Below, piece after piece: positions 1-7,831 of a stretch of 47,614 nt of DNA (position 1 is the first letter of the stretch; each line of letters opens with the position of its first letter). A program made the translations under genes and the position numbers. Source of the stretch: Clostridium algidicarnis DSM 15099 (lineage in GTDB: Bacteria > Bacillota > Clostridia > Clostridiales > Clostridiaceae); assembly GCF_002934235.1 (NCBI RefSeq), contig NZ_PTIS01000020.1, positions 1-47,614 of the forward strand, given 5' to 3'. The notes below the pieces were generated by a model. That model searched no databases, was not told where the DNA came from, and saw only the letters and a list, made by a program, of their open reading frames with translations.

Positions 1-75
1 TGGGGAGCCGTATGCGGGAAATCCGCACGTACGGTTCTATGAGGGGCTAGGGAAGTGATTCCCTAGCCTACTTAC
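1..75 (+). mobile_element. Group II intron, 3' end (domains V and VI)
   Basis: Bases 5-37 fold into the characteristic domain V hairpin: GAGCCGTATGCGG, a GAAA-containing loop, then CCGCACGTACGGTTC. Bases 45-68 form a perfect 10-bp stem (GGCTAGGGAA / TTCCCTAGCC) with a GTGA loop, as expected for domain VI, followed by a terminal CTACTTAC. The 3' splice boundary should be near 75. The reverse transcriptase ORF and the 5' part lie outside the window, so class and activity cannot be judged. The sequence immediately downstream is repeat A, cut exactly at this boundary. Confidence 0.85.
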
Positions 76-117
76 CGGTAGAATAAAATGGAAAATTGTA
101 CTTAAGCAGAAATATTA
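76..117 (+). repeat. Repeat A, partial copy split by the intron
   Basis: The sequence from GGTAGAATAAAATGG through CTTAAGCAGAAATATTAG matches the right part of repeat A, which is found again near 787, 3639 and 4874. The left part (AAGGAACCCA in the other copies) is missing and is replaced by the intron end, which indicates that the intron inserted within this repeat. Confidence 0.75.
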
Positions 118-228
118 GAAGTGGCAAAGAATTGGATGTAGAATTTGTTTCTAAACGTAAGTGATATGAGATTAAAAACTTCACTTCTTGTTAATAATTA
201 GTAAGAAAGATTATCAAGAGGAGGAGTT

Positions 229-843
229 ATGACACGGAAAAGAGAATGGTATAAAGGATCAACATATCACATTACAGTTAGAGGGAATAGACGAAATGAT
301 ATATTTAGAGATAAAGAAGATTTCGAATATTACTTAAATGTAATAGAAGAAGCGTTATTTTATTATATACAGTATAACTATAAGGTTATTTGTTATTGCT
401 TAATGGATAATCATGTTCATTTAATGATTAAAACAGATACAGAATCATTAGGAAAGTTAATGGGAAGAATAAGTGCATCATATACAAGATATTTTAATAA
501 AAAGTATAATTATATAGGTCATTTATTTCAAGATAGGTATTTTGGTGAATTAATTGAAAGTGATAAACAAATGTTAGAAGCAAGCAGATACATACATTTA
601 AATCCTGTAAAGGCAAATATGGTTGAAAAGCCAGGGGAATATGAATGGTCTAGTTATAATATGATCATAGGAAATAAGAAAGAAAAGATTATCGATTCTA
701 GATTTATATTAAATTATTTTAAATATAATGATACAGTGCAGTTATATATAAACTTCGTAGAGAATGATTTGCAAGTTGAGACTCACAAGGAACCCAGGGT
801 AGAAGAAAATGGAAAACAGCGCTTAAGCAGAAATAATAAGTGA
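229..843 (+). CDS. REP-associated tyrosine transposase (RAYT1, Y1/IS200-like)
   Basis: A 204-residue protein of the Y1 transposase (HUH) superfamily, RAYT branch. The metal-binding HUH motif is NHVHL (His62, His64), and the candidate nucleophile is Tyr121 in SRYIHLNP. The family motif QDRYF is also present. Such single-strand DNA transposases nick and join hairpin-bearing ends. There is a good ribosome site (GAGGAGG) before ATG 229. Residues from about 187 on (HKEPRVEENGK...) are encoded by repeat A: the stop codon usually present in that repeat is changed to GAA, which extends the protein. The gene lies between two A repeats and is followed by hairpin C. It resembles the second RAYT at 36376 but differs clearly in sequence. 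Confidence 0.85.
   Translation: MTRKREWYKGSTYHITVRGNRRNDIFRDKEDFEYYLNVIEEALFYYIQYNYKVICYCLMDNHVHLMIKTDTESLGKLMGRISASYTRYFNKKYNYIGHLFQDRYFGELIESDKQMLEASRYIHLNPVKANMVEKPGEYEWSSYNMIIGNKKEKIIDSRFILNYFKYNDTVQLYINFVENDLQVETHKEPRVEENGKQRLSRNNK
787..833 (+). repeat. Repeat A, copy inside the RAYT1 3' end
   Basis: AAGGAACCCAGGGTAGAA followed by AAAATGGAAAACAGCGCTTAAGCAG. This copy overlaps the end of RAYT1 and encodes its tail. Its core contains the small palindrome GCTTAAGC. The same frame as in dprA is used (HKEPRVE). Confidence 0.8.
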
Positions 844-865
844 GTCCAGAAAATTACAAGGTATA

Positions 866-904
866 AGCATTTCATTAGAGTAAAATTTAATGAAATGCTT
901 TTTT
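866..904 (+). terminator. Repeat C hairpin/terminator, copy 1
   Basis: AGCATTTCATTAGA, a short loop, TTTAATGAAATGCT, then a T-run: a rho-independent terminator shape downstream of RAYT1. Nearly the same hairpin recurs at 4968, 8409 and 12297, so it is a dispersed element rather than an ordinary gene-specific terminator. Confidence 0.85.
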
Positions 905-993
905 GATGTTTAGGTAAGAAAGTTTATGTCTATACTTAAAATACAAATATATATTAAAAATAAAGGCTGATGAGGTGTTGGGAGGCAGTATAA

Positions 994-2532
994 ATGGCAT
1001 CAGTAGTTAATAGTTTTGCTATAAGTGGGATAGATGGATATGTTGTAAAAATCGAAACAGATACTATATATGGGCAGCCTTCTGTATCAATCATTGGACT
1101 TGGTGATGCATCAATTAAAGAGGCTAAGGAAAGACTAGAGGCTTCTATTATAAATATTAAATATGAATTTCCCAAAATGAAGATCGTTATAAATCTCTCA
1201 CCGGGAGATATCAAAAAGAGTGGCTCTCATTTTGATTTAGCCATGGCTATAGGACTTTTAATACAGTCAAAGCAATTAACTTTTGAAGATAGTGAAAGCT
1301 TTGGATTTATAGGAGAACTCTCTTTGAATGCTGACATAAGGGCATGCTCTGGGATTTTACCTATGGCAATTGAAGCTAAGAATAGGGGAATTACTAATTT
1401 AATTGTTCCAAGGGAAAATATAAGGGAAGCATCTTTAGTAAAAGGTATAAACATTTTTGGGTTTGAAAAGCTTACGGAAGTTATTTCTTTTTTAGAGGGT
1501 GTAAACCCTTATAGTAATTTAGAAGATTTAAAATGCGATAATGTAATACAAAGGCCATATTTATATGATTTTGAAGATGTTCAAGGTCAAGATGCTATTA
1601 TAGAATTTATTGTAGCAACTGCTGCAGGTGGTCATAATTTAATTATGTCTGGAGCACCCGGATGTGGTAAGTCAATGATAGCCAAAAGGATACCATCAAT
1701 ACTTACATCTATGACTGAAAAGGAAGCTTTAGAAGTAACAAAAATATATAGCGTATCAGGTGGTTTAAAAAATAGGGGTAGTTTGATAACCGAAAGGCCT
1801 TTTAGAGCCCCTCATCACAATGCATCTATAAATTCCCTTGTAGGTGGAGGAAATAATGCCATGCCAGGAGAGATTTCTCTAGCTCATAATGGTATATTAT
1901 TTTTAGATGAAATTGCAGAATTCAATAAAAAGACTTTAGATGCTTTAAGGCAGCCTATGGAAGATAATAAAGTTACTATTTCTAGAGTTAAATGTACCCA
2001 CATTTACCCTTCAAGCTTTATGCTTATAGCTGCTATGAATCCATGTCCCTGTGGTTATTACGGAGAACAAAGATGCCATTGTACAGATTATGAAGTTTTG
2101 AAATATAGGCAGAAAATATCAGGGCCAATGCTAGATAGAATTGATATACAAAAATATGTTTTACCAGTAGATTTTATAAAACTTTCTGATAGTTCCAAAG
2201 GTATTAGTTCAAGTGAGCTTAGGGAAAGGGTTGAGTTTGCTAGAAGTATACAAAGAGAAAGATATAAAGATATGGAAAATATAAGTTCAAACTCTGAAAT
2301 GACACCTGCTTTAATTAAAGAGTTTTGTATACTAGATGATGAAAGTAAAAAGCTTTTACAAATGGCTTTTGATAGATTTAAGTATAGTGCTAGAACTTTT
2401 CATAAGTTTTTAAAAGTTTCAAGAACCTTTGCAGATATGGATGGTGTACAAAATATAAGGAAGCAGCACATTGCAAAAGCCTTAATGTGCAGGGATTTAG
2501 ATAAAGAGCAAGTGAATATGGTGGTGATATAG
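994..2532 (+). CDS. comM: ComM/YifB-like Mg-chelatase family AAA+ ATPase
   Basis: A 512-residue protein of the usual length for the family. An N-terminal ComM-type domain (about residues 1-170) is followed by an AAA+ module with Walker A GAPGCGKS near residue 220, Walker B ILFLDEIAEF near 305, a Cys-rich insert (NPCPCGYYGEQRCHC) and a C-terminal Mg-chelatase-like domain. In naturally transformable bacteria ComM is a hexameric helicase that extends branch migration during recombination. In clostridia the role is inferred. Start ATG 994 has GGGAGG eight bases upstream. dprA follows after one base, so the pair is an operon devoted to processing incoming or single-stranded DNA. Confidence 0.9.
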   Translation: MASVVNSFAISGIDGYVVKIETDTIYGQPSVSIIGLGDASIKEAKERLEASIINIKYEFPKMKIVINLSPGDIKKSGSHFDLAMAIGLLIQSKQLTFEDSESFGFIGELSLNADIRACSGILPMAIEAKNRGITNLIVPRENIREASLVKGINIFGFEKLTEVISFLEGVNPYSNLEDLKCDNVIQRPYLYDFEDVQGQDAIIEFIVATAAGGHNLIMSGAPGCGKSMIAKRIPSILTSMTEKEALEVTKIYSVSGGLKNRGSLITERPFRAPHHNASINSLVGGGNNAMPGEISLAHNGILFLDEIAEFNKKTLDALRQPMEDNKVTISRVKCTHIYPSSFMLIAAMNPCPCGYYGEQRCHCTDYEVLKYRQKISGPMLDRIDIQKYVLPVDFIKLSDSSKGISSSELRERVEFARSIQRERYKDMENISSNSEMTPALIKEFCILDDESKKLLQMAFDRFKYSARTFHKFLKVSRTFADMDGVQNIRKQHIAKALMCRDLDKEQVNMVVI

Positions 2533-2533
2533 C

Positions 2534-3658
2534 TTGATTACATATGATAGTGATTTAGTATATTGGATATGGTTATCTGAAATTAATGGCGTAGGTCCAG
2601 TAACAGCAAAAGTACTGCTAGATGTATTTAAAACCCCATATAACATTTATAAAGCTATAAAATCCGAAATTATAAATATAAAAGGTATAGGAAATACGAC
2701 TGCAGAGGCTATTTTTAATTCTAAATCTTTATTAAAGTCAGAGGAAATTTTAAAAAGGTGTAAAAAACTTGATATAGGAATATTAACCTATGCAGATGCG
2801 TTATATCCAGTTGAGGTAAAGAGTATTAAGAAGACTCCCACTATATTATATTATAAAGGCAATATTATTGAAGATAGTATGGGTGTAGCTATTGTTGGTA
2901 GTAGAAGATGTACTGAATATGGTAAAAGGTTAACAGTAGAAGCAGCGGAATTTTTAGCTCAAAATAACATACCAATTATTAGTGGAATGGCAAAAGGTGT
3001 AGATGGATATGCGCATACGGCTTGTCTAAGGAAAGGCGGATATACTTTAGCTATCTTAGGCTGTGGCCTAGATATATGTTATCCAAAAGAACATATAGAA
3101 ATTATGAAAGTGATTATAGAAAAGGGTGCGGTTATTTCAGAATACCCACCAGGAGTAAAGTCAGATGCTAAACATTTTCCTATGAGAAATAGGTTAATAA
3201 GTGCTTGGTGTAAAAAACTTTTAGTTGTGGAGGCAGGAGAAAAAAGTGGTTCTCTTATTACAGCAGCATTTGCAAAAGAACAAAATAGACAAGTGCTTGT
3301 AGCACCAAATAGTATTTATAGTAGAGAGAGTATAGGTACAAATAAGCTAATAGAAGAAGGGGCCAAGATATATTTAAGTCCTTCCAAATTGTTACCAGAT
3401 CATATGGAAAACATAAGAGTAAATAATAAGAAAGAAGATATACAATTAACAATAAGCGAAGATTTAACACCTTTAGAAAAAGAGATACTTAACAAAATAA
3501 AAGATAACCCCATTACCTTAGGTGAATTATTAATTATTTTAAAAGAGTATAAGTCAGATGTTTTAGAAACCATATCAATAATGGAGCTAAAAGGTCAGAT
3601 AATAAACGTAGGTGGCATATTGAAAGAATGCCCTCATAAGGAACCCAGGGTAGAATAA
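2534..3658 (+). CDS. dprA: DNA-processing protein DprA
   Basis: DprA/Smf protects single-stranded DNA and loads RecA. Residues 10-70 hold a helix-hairpin-helix region (EINGVGPVTAKVLL, IKGIGNTTAEAI). The Rossmann core runs from about 115 to 300 with VAIVGSRRCTEYG, SGMAKGVDGYAH, RNRLISAWC and EAGEKSGSLITA. A winged-helix domain follows at about 310-365. It starts with TTG one base after the comM stop. The last seven residues, HKEPRVE, and the stop codon come from repeat A, so the natural C-terminus has been replaced or extended by a dispersed repeat. Confidence 0.93.
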   Translation: MITYDSDLVYWIWLSEINGVGPVTAKVLLDVFKTPYNIYKAIKSEIINIKGIGNTTAEAIFNSKSLLKSEEILKRCKKLDIGILTYADALYPVEVKSIKKTPTILYYKGNIIEDSMGVAIVGSRRCTEYGKRLTVEAAEFLAQNNIPIISGMAKGVDGYAHTACLRKGGYTLAILGCGLDICYPKEHIEIMKVIIEKGAVISEYPPGVKSDAKHFPMRNRLISAWCKKLLVVEAGEKSGSLITAAFAKEQNRQVLVAPNSIYSRESIGTNKLIEEGAKIYLSPSKLLPDHMENIRVNNKKEDIQLTISEDLTPLEKEILNKIKDNPITLGELLIILKEYKSDVLETISIMELKGQIINVGGILKECPHKEPRVE

Positions 3659-3751
3659 AATGGAAAACTGCGCTTAAACAGAAATATTAGCAATCCCAAA
3701 CAGCAAGAGGGTAGCTTCGTTCCGCTCCAGCACCCCTTAGGCACAGTAAAT
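3639..3751 (+). repeat. Repeats A and B, copy following dprA
   Basis: Repeat A (3639-3690) supplies the end of dprA and continues as TGGAAAACTGCGCTTAAACAG. Repeat B begins at 3703 with GCAAGAGGGTAGCTTCGT and ends with GCACCCCTTAGGCACAGTAAATTA. Hairpin C is absent from this copy. The next gene follows within 75 bases. Confidence 0.75.
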
Positions 3752-3825
3752 TATAAACTTAATTTGCATTATTTTAAAATAGATTTAATATAATGTTATA
3801 TAATACTTATTTAAAGGTGAAAACT

Positions 3826-4872
3826 ATGCCTATATTCTTTTTAATGAGACAACATAGTAATATAAGTCATTCATTAAAGGCTCTAAATAATATAATAAGA
3901 GCTGATGGAAATGAATTAATATTATCAACAGGTTATGTAAACTTAGATTTGCTCTCTAATCCCAAAAATGGGTTTAGAGATTCATTTGAATATTGGTTTA
4001 ATAAGGCAGAAAGCACTAACGAACTTAATTTAACTATAGTTGGAGGAATGATAAAACATAAATCACCAAACAACGTTACACCAAGGGACTCCTATTATGT
4101 ATGCAATGCAATAAATAATGGTAACTGTGTTAAGTGTAATATAAATTATCCAAATGATCCATGTAAACAATATTGTTTTAAGAAGTTTATCGAATTAATA
4201 GAGAGTTGGATACCGGCATCTAAAAGTCAGTACATTAAAGTAGTATTTGCTAGAAGTAAAAATAATCAATATCATGCAAAAGTGGCATTAAAGTATATGA
4301 ATAGTGAACCAGTTATGGCTTTGTGTGGTAGCAGTAACCTTACTAAAGCCGCACTACAAGAGTCTTATACTTATTATAACTGTGAAGCAGACATGCTTAT
4401 TTATACAAAGCAAAGTCAATTTTTTAAATTTACAGTAGATAAGAAGAATCTTGACAATGAAGATATAAGGGAAGATGTAAGGGAATTGATAGAAGAGTTG
4501 TATTATAACATTAAAGGAATTTCAGGGATATTATTATTGCTGCCAAATGAGAAAGAAAATAAAAATAGGAAATGGGAAGAGTTGTTAAATGGTTTCCTTA
4601 ATGATAGTGAGGGAGATAGTTTAGTATTAAATTGTGAAAATGAAAGTAAAATCAAAGGCTTTTTGGATCAAGCAATTGAGATAAAGAAAAAGATAAAGAT
4701 TGTTGAAACCAAATCAAAATATAACATTGAAATAATAAGCTATAAGGCGAGAAAAAAGGTATGCGAAAAAGCTTTGATAAATATTAATAATGTTATGAAA
4801 ACTCACATTTTATTAAACACACAAATTATGAATAAAGATGGATCATCAGAGTATTCAAGTGGTTGGGAATAA
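3826..4872 (+). CDS. Phospholipase D-like protein with a single HKD motif
   Basis: A protein of about 348 residues. I choose ATG 3826, preceded by AAAGGTG, over an upstream ATG at 3793 that lacks a ribosome site. The central part carries a PLD-type active-site pattern, YHAKVAL followed by CGSSNLTKAAL and NCEADML (the HxK...GSxN form). One HKD copy implies a dimer, as in NgoFVII-type nucleases and bacterial PLD-like nucleases. A cluster of Cys (CNAINNGNCVKCNI...DPCKQYC) just before the motif may bind metal. The C-terminal 150 residues are charged and not recognised. It is bracketed by A/B repeats, suggesting a cassette. Nuclease activity and a role in defence are only guesses. Confidence 0.6.
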   Translation: MPIFFLMRQHSNISHSLKALNNIIRADGNELILSTGYVNLDLLSNPKNGFRDSFEYWFNKAESTNELNLTIVGGMIKHKSPNNVTPRDSYYVCNAINNGNCVKCNINYPNDPCKQYCFKKFIELIESWIPASKSQYIKVVFARSKNNQYHAKVALKYMNSEPVMALCGSSNLTKAALQESYTYYNCEADMLIYTKQSQFFKFTVDKKNLDNEDIREDVRELIEELYYNIKGISGILLLLPNEKENKNRKWEELLNGFLNDSEGDSLVLNCENESKIKGFLDQAIEIKKKIKIVETKSKYNIEIISYKARKKVCEKALININNVMKTHILLNTQIMNKDGSSEYSSGWE

Positions 4873-4873
4873 G

Positions 4874-4960
4874 AGGAACCCAGGGTAGAATAAAATGGAA
4901 AACTGCTAGCAAGAGGGAAAGTTCGTCCCCCTCTAACACCTCAAGGACTAGCAAATTACC
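4874..4960 (+). repeat. Repeats A (truncated) and B, copy following the PLD-like gene
   Basis: GAGGAACCCAGGGTAGAATA begins two bases after the stop codon. Repeat A is cut at AACTGC and runs straight into repeat B, GCAAGAGGGAAAGTTCGTC, with a complementary CCCCCTCT arm. Comparison with the copy at 3639 shows that A and B are separable modules. Confidence 0.75.
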
Positions 4961-4967
4961 AGAGATA

Positions 4968-5006
4968 AGCATTTCGTTAAAGTAAAATTTAATGAAATGC
5001 TTTTTT
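4968..5006 (+). terminator. Repeat C hairpin/terminator, copy 2
   Basis: AGCATTTCGTTAAA, loop, TTTAATGAAATGCT and six T. It lies downstream of the PLD-like gene and is followed by GATGTTTAGGTAA, the same flank as in copy 1. It separates the PLD gene from the csrA-flagellin unit. Confidence 0.85.
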
Positions 5007-5252
5007 GATGTTTAGGTAAAGAACAAGTGAAATTGAAGAAGTTTTTATTTATGAGAAGAACGAAAAATAGAAAAGCACCTTCATTTGGTATTATTGTATA
5101 TGTGAGATATTCAAATAATGTAGGAGTAGTATTTGTAATATTTATTTTATAGCTATTAAGTTTTTATAATTAGTGGCGATAATGAAGTATAAGAAAGTAG
5201 GTTTTATAGAAAGTTTTTAATTAAAAAAACTACAAAATTTTTTAAATACCTA

Positions 5253-5279
5253 TAAAGTTTATAAAATAAATCTCGAAAT
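5253..5279 (+). promoter_or_regulatory. Probable sigma-28 (SigD/FliA) promoter for csrA-flagellin
   Basis: TAAAGTTT at 5253-5260, an 11-base spacer and CTCGAAAT at 5272-5279 resemble the flagellar sigma-28 pattern TAAAGTTT-N11-GCCGATAA. The -35 part matches fully and the -10 part matches in the CGA core. The rest of the gap from 5007 to 5317 is AT-rich with no convincing gene. Confidence 0.55.
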
Positions 5280-5317
5280 ATAAAGTGTAAGATAAAAACC
5301 TATACAAGGAGGAATGT

Positions 5318-5530
5318 ATGTTAGCTTTAAGTATAAATGTAGGAGATTATGTGGTATTACAAACATCAGATGGTCTTGTAAAAGTTCAAGTAGTTGAAGG
5401 TAATGTAAGTGGTAAATACAGGTTAGCTATAGAAGCTCCTCAAAGTATAGGTATAGTCAGAAGAAGTCTATGGGAAGAACAACATGAGGGTGTTACTTTT
5501 AAAAAGTATGAGCCTAAATTAAAAAAATGA
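5318..5530 (+). CDS. csrA: CsrA-family translational regulator (divergent)
   Basis: A 70-residue protein that aligns along its length with CsrA: MLALS...VGDYVVL, VKVQVVEG, then the family signature LAIEAPQSIGIVRRSLWEE. CsrA dimers bind ANGGA motifs in mRNA leaders and in Gram-positive flagellate bacteria repress flagellin translation. The Arg corresponding to Arg44 is present in VRRSL, but the usual TR(R/K) at positions 5-7 reads SIN, so RNA binding may be altered. The ribosome site AAGGAGG lies within ATACAAGGAGGAATGT, which itself looks like a CsrA target. It sits directly upstream of flagellin with no terminator between. FliW is not in the window. Confidence 0.8.
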   Translation: MLALSINVGDYVVLQTSDGLVKVQVVEGNVSGKYRLAIEAPQSIGIVRRSLWEEQHEGVTFKKYEPKLKK

Positions 5531-5554
5531 TAGTTTTACAAAATTAAGTTAGTA

Positions 5555-5618
5555 AAGCTCAAAGAGCTTAGCTATAAATAAGCAGGCAAGGGATGCCTGA
5601 CTAAAATCGCCAAGGAGG
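5555..5618 (+). promoter_or_regulatory. Flagellin leader with paired CsrA-type sites
   Basis: The 96-base gap before flagellin has hairpin AAGCTC-AAA-GAGCTT at 5555-5569 and hairpin CAGGCA-AGGGA-TGCCTG at 5583-5599, whose five-base loop is exactly an ANGGA motif. The flagellin ribosome site at 5612-5618 (AAGGAGG) provides a second ANGGA. A loop site plus a site at the Shine-Dalgarno is the layout known from the B. subtilis hag leader. Confidence 0.65.
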
Positions 5619-5626
5619 CAAATATT

Positions 5627-7108
5627 ATGATAATTAATCACAACATGGGAGCAATGAACGCAAACAGGATGATGGGTATAAACCAAGCAAATGCTGGTAA
5701 ATCAATGGAGAAACTTTCTTCAGGTCTTAGAATCAACAGAGCTGGGGACGATGCAGCAGGGCTTGCTATATCAGAAAAGATGAGAGGACAAATCAGAGGA
5801 CTTGATCAAGCAGCAGCTAATGCTCAAGATGCTATTTCATTGACACAAACCGCAGAAGGTGCTTTAAGTGAAACTCATTCAATTCTTCAAAGGATGAGAG
5901 AACTGGCAGTTCAATCTTCTACAGATACAAATACTTCTGATGATAGAAATAAAATACAATCAGAAGTTGATCAATTAGCAAAAGAAATCACAAGAATTTC
6001 AAATACTACAGAATTCAATACTCAAAACCTGCTTGCCGGTGGCTTGTCAGATAAGTTCCAAATAGGCTCGAATGCAAGTCAAAATATAAGTTTATCTGTA
6101 AATGCTATGGATGCTCAATCTTTGGGCGTTGCTGATAGTACTAAATCTACAGATACATTTGTGAATACTAATACTAAATTAGCTACAGTAGGTAATGCTG
6201 GAAGAGGTTTAGATAAAGGTACAGCATATAAAGTGGTTACTACTGTAAATGCGGCAGCTGCTGGAGCAGTATCTACTGATTCAGAGGCAGCAACTAATGG
6301 AGGTGCACTAGCTGTAACTACTGATACTGCTTATACTGGTACTAGTAATGCAACTTATCTTGTTAAAGTTGGAAGTGTTGATTCCGCAGCTGATAATAAT
6401 ACAGCGACTTCAATACAATATTCAAAAGATAACGGAACAAGTTGGACAACTGTAACAGCAGATGCAAGTGCTGGAATAACTGTTGATGGAATGAAATTTA
6501 CAATGGCTAAGGGAGTAGGTAACCAATGGTCAGTTGGAGACCAATATCACTTTACTGCAACAGCTGCAAATGCAACTATACAATTACAGGATACAAGTAG
6601 TGCTAATATTGGAACAGCTACAACTGTTCATTATGGTGACAAAAAAGCAACAATTGGTTCTTCTGCAACTGGTAAGACAGTAGATACAACTTTTGATTTT
6701 TCAAAAATAATTGCTGGTACAGATACTTTCAATGTTGATGAAGTTACTTCTGATGCTGCAGTAGTCAACGATGGAAAAGTTGTTACTGATGCAACAGCAG
6801 CAGCAGGAATTAATTTAAGTAGTCAAGATAAAGCTAATACAGCAATTACCAAAATCGATAATGCGATAAACACTGTTTCACAAGAAAGATCAAAACTTGG
6901 TGCTTTCACAAACAGATTAGAGCACACAATAGCTAACTTAGGAACTTCAAGTGAAAACTTAACATCAGCTGAGTCAAGAATCAGAGATGTTAACATGGCT
7001 AAAGAAATGTCAACATTCTCAAAGAACAATATTCTTAGCCAAGCTGCTCAAGCTATGCTTGCACAAGCTAATCAACAACCACAACAAGTTCTTCAATTAT
7101 TAAGATAA
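5627..7108 (+). CDS. hag: Flagellin
   Basis: A 493-residue filament subunit. The conserved N-terminal D0/D1 helices (about 1-140: MIINHNMGAMNANR, SSGLRINRAGDDAAGLAISEKMRGQIRGL) and C-terminal D1/D0 region (about 400-493, ending QANQQPQQVLQLLR) are intact. The central Thr/Ala/Ser-rich part (about 150-390) is the variable surface domain and larger than in minimal flagellins of about 275 residues. It is read from a leader with CsrA-type sites after csrA. The Ser/Thr-rich centre could be O-glycosylated, and sugar-nucleotide genes lie 10 kb downstream, but a link is inference. Confidence 0.97.
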   Translation: MIINHNMGAMNANRMMGINQANAGKSMEKLSSGLRINRAGDDAAGLAISEKMRGQIRGLDQAAANAQDAISLTQTAEGALSETHSILQRMRELAVQSSTDTNTSDDRNKIQSEVDQLAKEITRISNTTEFNTQNLLAGGLSDKFQIGSNASQNISLSVNAMDAQSLGVADSTKSTDTFVNTNTKLATVGNAGRGLDKGTAYKVVTTVNAAAAGAVSTDSEAATNGGALAVTTDTAYTGTSNATYLVKVGSVDSAADNNTATSIQYSKDNGTSWTTVTADASAGITVDGMKFTMAKGVGNQWSVGDQYHFTATAANATIQLQDTSSANIGTATTVHYGDKKATIGSSATGKTVDTTFDFSKIIAGTDTFNVDEVTSDAAVVNDGKVVTDATAAAGINLSSQDKANTAITKIDNAINTVSQERSKLGAFTNRLEHTIANLGTSSENLTSAESRIRDVNMAKEMSTFSKNNILSQAAQAMLAQANQQPQQVLQLLR

Positions 7109-7206
7109 GTGACACTCTAAATCTTCGATTTAGTTAGTGGAACTTACTCCACCGACGTAAGGAGGCGGAGTTTCAGATAATTGATAAACTTACAAATGTA
7201 ATATTA

Positions 7207-7239
7207 AGGAGTCAGGGCGAAAGCTCTGGCTCCTTTCTT
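7207..7239 (+). terminator. Flagellin transcript terminator
   Basis: A 12-bp stem AGGAGTCAGGGC / GCTCTGGCTCCT with a GAAA tetraloop, followed by TTCTTA. A smaller hairpin, CTAAATC-TTC-GATTTAG, lies upstream at 7117-7133. The strong tetraloop stem fits a highly expressed gene. Confidence 0.85.
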
Positions 7240-7262
7240 ATAATTAAGTAGGAAACATAGAT

Positions 7263-7559
7263 ATGAGTGGTGGATTAAATAAAGGAATTAATAATAAAGT
7301 AATAAAAATAAATAGTATAATTCAAGAGTATAATTTGGAAAATTTAAGAGTTATAAGATTTTTAGATGAGGATGATGAGAAAATATCAAAGTATGACGAA
7401 GTCATTGAAGATATAAGCTCAGTTATAGCACAACTACAAATGGTATCTACACCAGCAGCTCCAAGAACAGAAAAAAAGAAGTGTGAGTATGATGAAATTA
7501 TTTCTGAATTAAAAGTTTTAAAACTCACATTAAGTTATTTAAGAGAAAAACATAGATAA
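7263..7559 (+). CDS. Hypothetical protein downstream of flagellin
   Basis: A 98-residue charged, probably helical protein (two predicted helices separated by a STPAAPRTEKKK linker) with no signal peptide or membrane segment. I do not recognise a family. The ribosome site is weak (AGGAAA before ATG). Its place just after the flagellin terminator could suggest a flagellar accessory or chaperone role, as small helical proteins often lie next to flagellin genes, but nothing in the sequence proves it. Confidence 0.45.
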   Translation: MSGGLNKGINNKVIKINSIIQEYNLENLRVIRFLDEDDEKISKYDEVIEDISSVIAQLQMVSTPAAPRTEKKKCEYDEIISELKVLKLTLSYLREKHR

Positions 7560-7760
7560 ATTATAATGAATAGAAAAAGCTAAGGTGACAGGTAATTGTA
7601 AAAGCAGCTTTCCAAATGGTGACCAAAGAATAATACAGATATACGGAAAGTATTAAGGAGAAGGAATAATAGTAGAGGGATTGATGGTGTAAGTTATCCA
7701 AGGTATAAATGGGAGCTTAATTTATAGATTGACAATCAAATCTATTATTTTTTCAATGTG

Positions 7761-7803
7761 TTGACAAGACGCCAACAATGTAATAAACTAATTATGGTTG
7801 GCG
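7761..7803 (+). promoter_or_regulatory. Promoter and inverted-repeat operator of the XRE regulator
   Basis: TTGACA at 7761-7766 and TAAACT at 7784-7789 are 17 bases apart. A perfect inverted repeat CGCCAAC (7770-7776) / GTTGGCG (7797-7803) encloses the -10 region, suggesting autoregulation by the adjacent helix-turn-helix protein. The preceding 200 bases (7560-7760) hold no convincing gene. Confidence 0.5.
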
Positions 7804-7831
7804 AATGGACAACATAAAAAGGAGTGATAAT

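Noticed and set aside
3639-5006. PLD-like gene as part of a known restriction or defence system
   Set aside because: No methylase, helicase or other partner is nearby; only the PLD-type motif can be supported.
7660-7730. Possible remnant of a reverse transcriptase (a GIDGV-like reading)
   Set aside because: Only a few residues resemble the family and stops interrupt every frame; it could be chance.
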